Notes under the pieces: generated by a model
Database searches by the model: none
Seen by the model: the letters and a program-made list of their open reading frames with translations, nothing else
What the model was told of the DNA's origin: nothing
NCBI GenBank assembly: GCA_002380675.1
Contig: DFWB01000372.1
Span: forward strand, 1-17,793
From: Akkermansiaceae bacterium UBA4145
Lineage (GTDB): Bacteria > Verrucomicrobiota > Verrucomicrobiia > Verrucomicrobiales > Akkermansiaceae
Direction of reading: 5' to 3'
DNA: 17,793 nt
Translations under genes and position numbers: made by a program
Shown: positions 15,416 through 17,793 of the stretch, piece after piece
Layout of the letters: each line of letters starts with the position of its first letter
Position numbering within the stretch: position 1 is the first letter of the stretch

Positions 15416-15916
15416 TTACCGTTTCTTACCCGGAAAGCGTTTCCCTTGGAGGCGGGCCTCAATATGGTTCGCGCACTGTCCCGTCGAGCGAATCTGATCG
15501 CAGCAGGCTTCGATGCGGAGTGATTGTTTGACGGGACTGAATCCCAGTCTCCGGGTGACACAGTCATTGAGGACCTCCAGATGGTCATCCTCGAATTCGA
15601 CTACTTTACCGCAGTCTACACAGACGAGGTGATTGTGCGCAGGCTTATCCAGAAAGTTCGGGTCGTAGGTGGTCTGTCCATCGCCGAGATCGATTTCCTG
15701 AAGCAGTCCCGCCTCCATGAGCAGGCCGATAGTCCGGTAGAGAGTCGCCCGCGATGTACGGGCATCGGTTCCCCGGAGCTTTTCCCACAGTTCATCCGGC
15801 GTGAAGTGTTCATCGGTGGAAAAAATAAGATCCACGATTGCATCGCGTTGAGGGGTCTGCCTCAGGCCCTGAGCCTTGATGAAGGTGTTGAGTCTTTCCT
15901 TAATCTCGGAGCTCAC
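15416..15916 (-). CDS. Fur-family transcriptional regulator
   Basis: The 166-residue protein is a metal-responsive winged-helix repressor of the Fur/Zur/PerR group. The DNA-binding part has LRQTPQRDAIVDLI (18-31), HFTPDELWEKL and the recognition helix RTSRATLYRTIGLLMEAGLL. The dimerisation part has HNHLVCVDCGKVVEFED, with H94, H96, C99, C102 and E107, and a second Cys group at C138, C139 and C148. Which metal it senses cannot be read from these residues. I chose GTG 15916 because it gives the family's usual length and N-terminus (SSEIKERLNTFIKAQ). ATG 16003 and 16066 are also in frame, but 16066 would overlap the divergent lipoprotein gene. No ribosome site is seen for any of them. Confidence 0.8.
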   Translation of the reverse strand: MSSEIKERLNTFIKAQGLRQTPQRDAIVDLIFSTDEHFTPDELWEKLRGTDARTSRATLYRTIGLLMEAGLLQEIDLGDGQTTYDPNFLDKPAHNHLVCVDCGKVVEFEDDHLEVLNDCVTRRLGFSPVKQSLRIEACCDQIRSTGQCANHIEARLQGKRFPGKKR

Positions 15917-16017
15917 GAGGCTACTATGACAGCAAAGACGTTCAGGTGAATCCGATTTTGGGAATTGTTCGTAAACGTGTCCTTGATGAGGGCCCCAGAC
16001 CATGTTGCCCTTAAGGT
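15917..16017. promoter_or_regulatory. Divergent gap between the Fur-family gene and a lipoprotein gene
   Basis: This 101-base gap lies between two outward-facing genes if the GTG start of the Fur-family gene is right. It should hold the regulator's promoter and possibly its own operator. I find no clear palindromic Fur box or -35/-10 pair by eye. The call is from position only. Confidence 0.3.
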
Positions 16018-16467
16018 GTGCGCTGGCTCGCTCTTGCTGCTTTTCTTGGGGTAATCTCATGCTCATCTATCGAGAATACCCTTGGGTTCAGGCAATATCA
16101 CCTGCGGTCGTTGACTCTGGAACGTGAAATGAATACGCCGAGAGCGGAACAATTGCGGCGTTTCCATGGGGCGGTAACAGCCGCGGAGAAACGTGATCGT
16201 CTCGGTTATTATTACAGCGTTCAGTGGAATGGACCTGCTGAGAGAGCGGATGAGCCAGTCAGGATTGTGTTTCAATATCGGCAGGCTGCCACAGGTAGTG
16301 CCACCCGTGAAATTGTAATCAAGGCTGTTCCGGGGTTCCGGGGTGCGGCTGAATTTCAGGTCACGGGGCCAGTCTATCTTGAGGGGGGACGTGTTCTTTC
16401 CTGGCATCTGAGCTACTATCGCGGGGAACGGCTCGTTGAGACCAAGCAATCCTATTTGTGGGAGTGA
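16018..16467 (+). CDS. Small putative lipoprotein of unknown function
   Basis: The 149-residue protein has a short type II signal peptide, MRWLALAAFLGVISC, with lipobox V-I-S-C and C15 as the lipid-modified residue. The mature part is hydrophilic and probably beta-rich: YYYSVQWNGP (65-74), VRIVFQYRQ, TREIVIKAVPGFRG and HLSYYRGERLVETKQSYLW. This pattern of strands resembles a single small beta domain, but I recognise no family. The GTG start at 16018 is the first possible one, since TAA lies two codons upstream; AAGG sits just before it, too close for a normal ribosome site. The stop is nine bases before the next gene, so the two are probably cotranscribed. Lgt at 4488 would process it. Confidence 0.7.
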   Translation: MRWLALAAFLGVISCSSIENTLGFRQYHLRSLTLEREMNTPRAEQLRRFHGAVTAAEKRDRLGYYYSVQWNGPAERADEPVRIVFQYRQAATGSATREIVIKAVPGFRGAAEFQVTGPVYLEGGRVLSWHLSYYRGERLVETKQSYLWE

Positions 16468-16476
16468 TGACCCTGT

Positions 16477-17049
16477 GTGATTGACGGAAGAGCCTGTTTG
16501 TCGTATCCTGCACCTCGAACTGCCGCCCCTCACGAATTGATAAAAGACGACTCTCTTGATGTCGGAGCCACCGATGGTTTTGTTTGGATTCGTTTGAATG
16601 GAAAGGGGTCCTTTTCAACGAGCCCAGCCTTAAAGGGTTTTGTGGAGAGCAGGATGGAAGGCGGGGAGACGAGCTTCGTCATCGATCTGCTGGATTGTCC
16701 CGCGATGGACTCGACATTCATGGGAACACTGGCAGGCCTTGCGATGCGCCTGTCGAGAATTGGAGGGGGGAGAATGCATCTGAATGGCGTTTGTGATCGT
16801 AATCGGCAGTCGCTGGAGGACCTTGGCCTCGAAAAGTTACTCGAGATCGACCCTGACGACAGTGAATGGCAGGGCCATGTTCACGATGTTCGGAAAACGC
16901 TGTTGCCCCTCCAGGAGCGGGAGCCCGAGGGCTTGGATGCTGCGCACCTGCTGGAGGCTCACAGGAAGCTATGTGAGGCCCGGGAAGAAAATACGCAGAA
17001 ATTTGAAGCTGTTCTGGATGCCTTGGAAAAGAAGGCTGAGGGCGGTTAG
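16477..17049 (+). CDS. STAS-domain protein (anti-sigma factor antagonist-like)
   Basis: The 190-residue protein has a STAS domain at about 34-125. The strand FVIDLLDCPAMDSTFMGTL (67-85) matches the SpoIIAA phosphorylation loop, with S79 in DST at the place of the Ser that partner kinases modify. It is followed by the helix LAGLAMRLSRIGG and the strand RMHLNGV. SpoIIAA-like proteins switch anti-sigma kinases or bind partners according to the state of this Ser. Residues 140-190 form a charged helical tail (LEAHRKLCEAREENTQKFEAV, split here into helix turns) that may be a coiled coil. The GTG start is the first in frame after a TGA; later starts are possible. It lies nine bases after the lipoprotein gene and 73 bases ahead of grpE. 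No cognate kinase or phosphatase is in the window. Confidence 0.75.
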   Translation: MIDGRACLSYPAPRTAAPHELIKDDSLDVGATDGFVWIRLNGKGSFSTSPALKGFVESRMEGGETSFVIDLLDCPAMDSTFMGTLAGLAMRLSRIGGGRMHLNGVCDRNRQSLEDLGLEKLLEIDPDDSEWQGHVHDVRKTLLPLQEREPEGLDAAHLLEAHRKLCEAREENTQKFEAVLDALEKKAEGG

Positions 17050-17122
17050 AAGAAGGTGATGAACCTGTGGATCGCGGATGCTCAGGGTTGACCGCTGATG
17101 AGTGGCGGGTATTGGTCTCCCC

Positions 17123-17749
17123 ATGCAACAAGATTCTTCCAGCGAGGCAGAGAGTGAGAAGCCTCTTCCCGAGGATGCTTCGGGGAATTTTCAGGACGTA
17201 GAACATCCTTCTCCCGAGGAAGGGGAGGTGGCCGATGACTCGGTGGTCGAGGAGGAAGACAATCAGGAGCCGTCACTTGAGGAGCAGGTCGCCGAATGGC
17301 GCGAAAGAGCAATTCGCTCGGCAGCGGATCTTGAGAACTTCCGAAAGCGGATGGAAAGAGAGAAGGGAGAAGCCCGTCGGTATGCCAATCAATCTCTGCT
17401 TGAGGAGCTCCTTCCTGTCCTTGACAACTTTCATATGGGGCTGGATGCCGCTTCTGCTGATGCGGAGTCGATGATCTTTCGGGGAATGGAGATGGTGAAG
17501 AAGCAGCTGGATGACTTTCTGTCTGGTCAGGGAGTCGAAGAGGTTTCAGCAGAGGGGAAAATGTTTGATCCTGCAGTTCACGAGGCGGTATCGCAGGAAG
17601 ATTGCGAGGCCTCTCCTGAAGGTAGCGTCCTGAGGGTGATCAGGCGAGGGTTTCAGATGGGGGAGCGGTTGCTGCGTCCTGCCAACGTGGTTGTTTCCCG
17701 GACGCCGCAATCGGAAGAACCTTCGGAAGAGATGGAGGAGGAATCATAG
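17123..17749 (+). CDS. grpE: Nucleotide exchange factor GrpE
   Basis: GrpE releases ADP from DnaK and so resets the DnaK/DnaJ folding cycle in the cytoplasm. The 208-residue protein has an acidic, disordered N-terminus (about 1-50, Glu/Ser/Asp-rich) and a long helix (EEQVAEWRERAIRSAADLEN, then FRKRMEREKGE). The four-helix part ELLPVLDNFHMGL follows, and the beta wing has KMFDPAVHEAVSQ and RGFQMGERLLRPANVVVS, all typical. ATG 17123 is the chosen start; GTG 17102 would add seven residues. Neither has a good ribosome site. No CIRCE element is visible in the 73 bases upstream. The stop TAG directly abuts the ATG of dnaJ. Confidence 0.93.
   Translation: MQQDSSSEAESEKPLPEDASGNFQDVEHPSPEEGEVADDSVVEEEDNQEPSLEEQVAEWRERAIRSAADLENFRKRMEREKGEARRYANQSLLEELLPVLDNFHMGLDAASADAESMIFRGMEMVKKQLDDFLSGQGVEEVSAEGKMFDPAVHEAVSQEDCEASPEGSVLRVIRRGFQMGERLLRPANVVVSRTPQSEEPSEEMEEES
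17734..17743 (+). promoter_or_regulatory. Strong Shine-Dalgarno sequence of dnaJ
   Basis: GGAGGAGGAA lies six bases before the dnaJ ATG, inside the last codons of grpE that encode the Glu-rich C-terminus. It supports dnaJ translation from within the grpE reading frame. It is the best ribosome site in the window, where most starts have none. Confidence 0.75.
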
Positions 17750-17793
17750 ATGGGATCTACACGAGATTACTACGAGGTGCTCGGGGTGTCGAA
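17750..17793 (+). CDS. dnaJ: Chaperone DnaJ, N-terminal start (3' end outside window)
   Basis: The first 14 complete codons read MGSTRDYYEVLGVS, the opening of the J domain (DYYEVLGV) found at the N-terminus of DnaJ/CbpA co-chaperones that stimulate the DnaK ATPase. The ATG follows the grpE stop with no gap (TAGATG) and has a strong ribosome site, so the two are translationally linked. The Gly/Phe and zinc-finger regions that would separate DnaJ from CbpA lie outside the window; the position after grpE favours DnaJ. Confidence 0.85.
   Translation, partial: MGSTRDYYEVLGVS

Noticed and set aside
17050..17122. Possible CIRCE or sigma-32-type element ahead of grpE
   Set aside because: No TTAGCACTC/GAGTGCTAA repeat is present; a TTGACC with a weak -10 would place the transcript start at the grpE ATG, which I cannot support.
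1..17793. Search for CRISPR arrays, tRNA genes, insertion sequences and phage genes
   Set aside because: No direct repeat array, cloverleaf, transposase, integrase or terminal inverted repeats were seen by eye on either strand.

Overview
The window is a gene-dense piece of a bacterial chromosome. It holds 18 protein-coding genes, including a 5'-truncated gene at the left edge and a 3'-truncated gene at the right edge. No RNA gene, insertion sequence, phage gene or CRISPR array was seen, and no gene-free stretch exceeds about 210 bases. The proteins look like those of a Gram-negative member of the Verrucomicrobiota (Opitutia-like). This rests on the style of the Fur protein, an Lgt with an enlarged loop, lipoproteins with clear lipoboxes, and a cluster of Gfo/Idh, TIM-barrel and cupin sugar enzymes. 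The assignment is an inference from protein character, not from a marker gene. Most start codons lack a Shine-Dalgarno sequence; dnaJ is the clear exception.

Left part (1-5534, mostly + strand): the end of an arginyl/leucyl-tRNA-protein transferase (N-end rule), an exported UshA-like 5'-nucleotidase, and a type I DAHP synthase on the minus strand (entry to the shikimate pathway). Divergent from the synthase is an M42 glutamyl aminopeptidase/endoglucanase-type metallopeptidase, followed by lgt for lipoprotein diacylglyceryl transfer.

Middle housekeeping part (5549-8107, minus strand): a LysM lipoprotein convergent with lgt, argH (last step of arginine synthesis) and an FxsA membrane protein.

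Accessory part (8203-15264, all minus strand): a cluster of putative sugar-converting enzymes. In order of transcription these are a galactose-mutarotase-like protein, a phosphomannose-isomerase-like cupin, a small two-helix membrane protein, a xylose-isomerase-like TIM-barrel protein and a Gfo/Idh/MocA dehydrogenase. A strong hairpin terminator follows, then an RbsD/FucU-type mutarotase and a zinc-type medium-chain dehydrogenase that has lost its structural-zinc cysteines. The set suggests anomer conversion, oxidation, isomerisation and reduction of an unidentified sugar. There is no transporter, kinase, glycoside hydrolase or dedicated regulator in the window. This is the most interesting stretch.

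Right part (15416-17793): a Fur-family zinc-containing regulator on the minus strand, divergent from a + strand run made of a small lipoprotein, a STAS-domain protein, grpE and the start of dnaJ. The STAS gene just ahead of the chaperone pair hints at a link between a phosphoserine switch and the stress response, but the sequence alone does not prove this.
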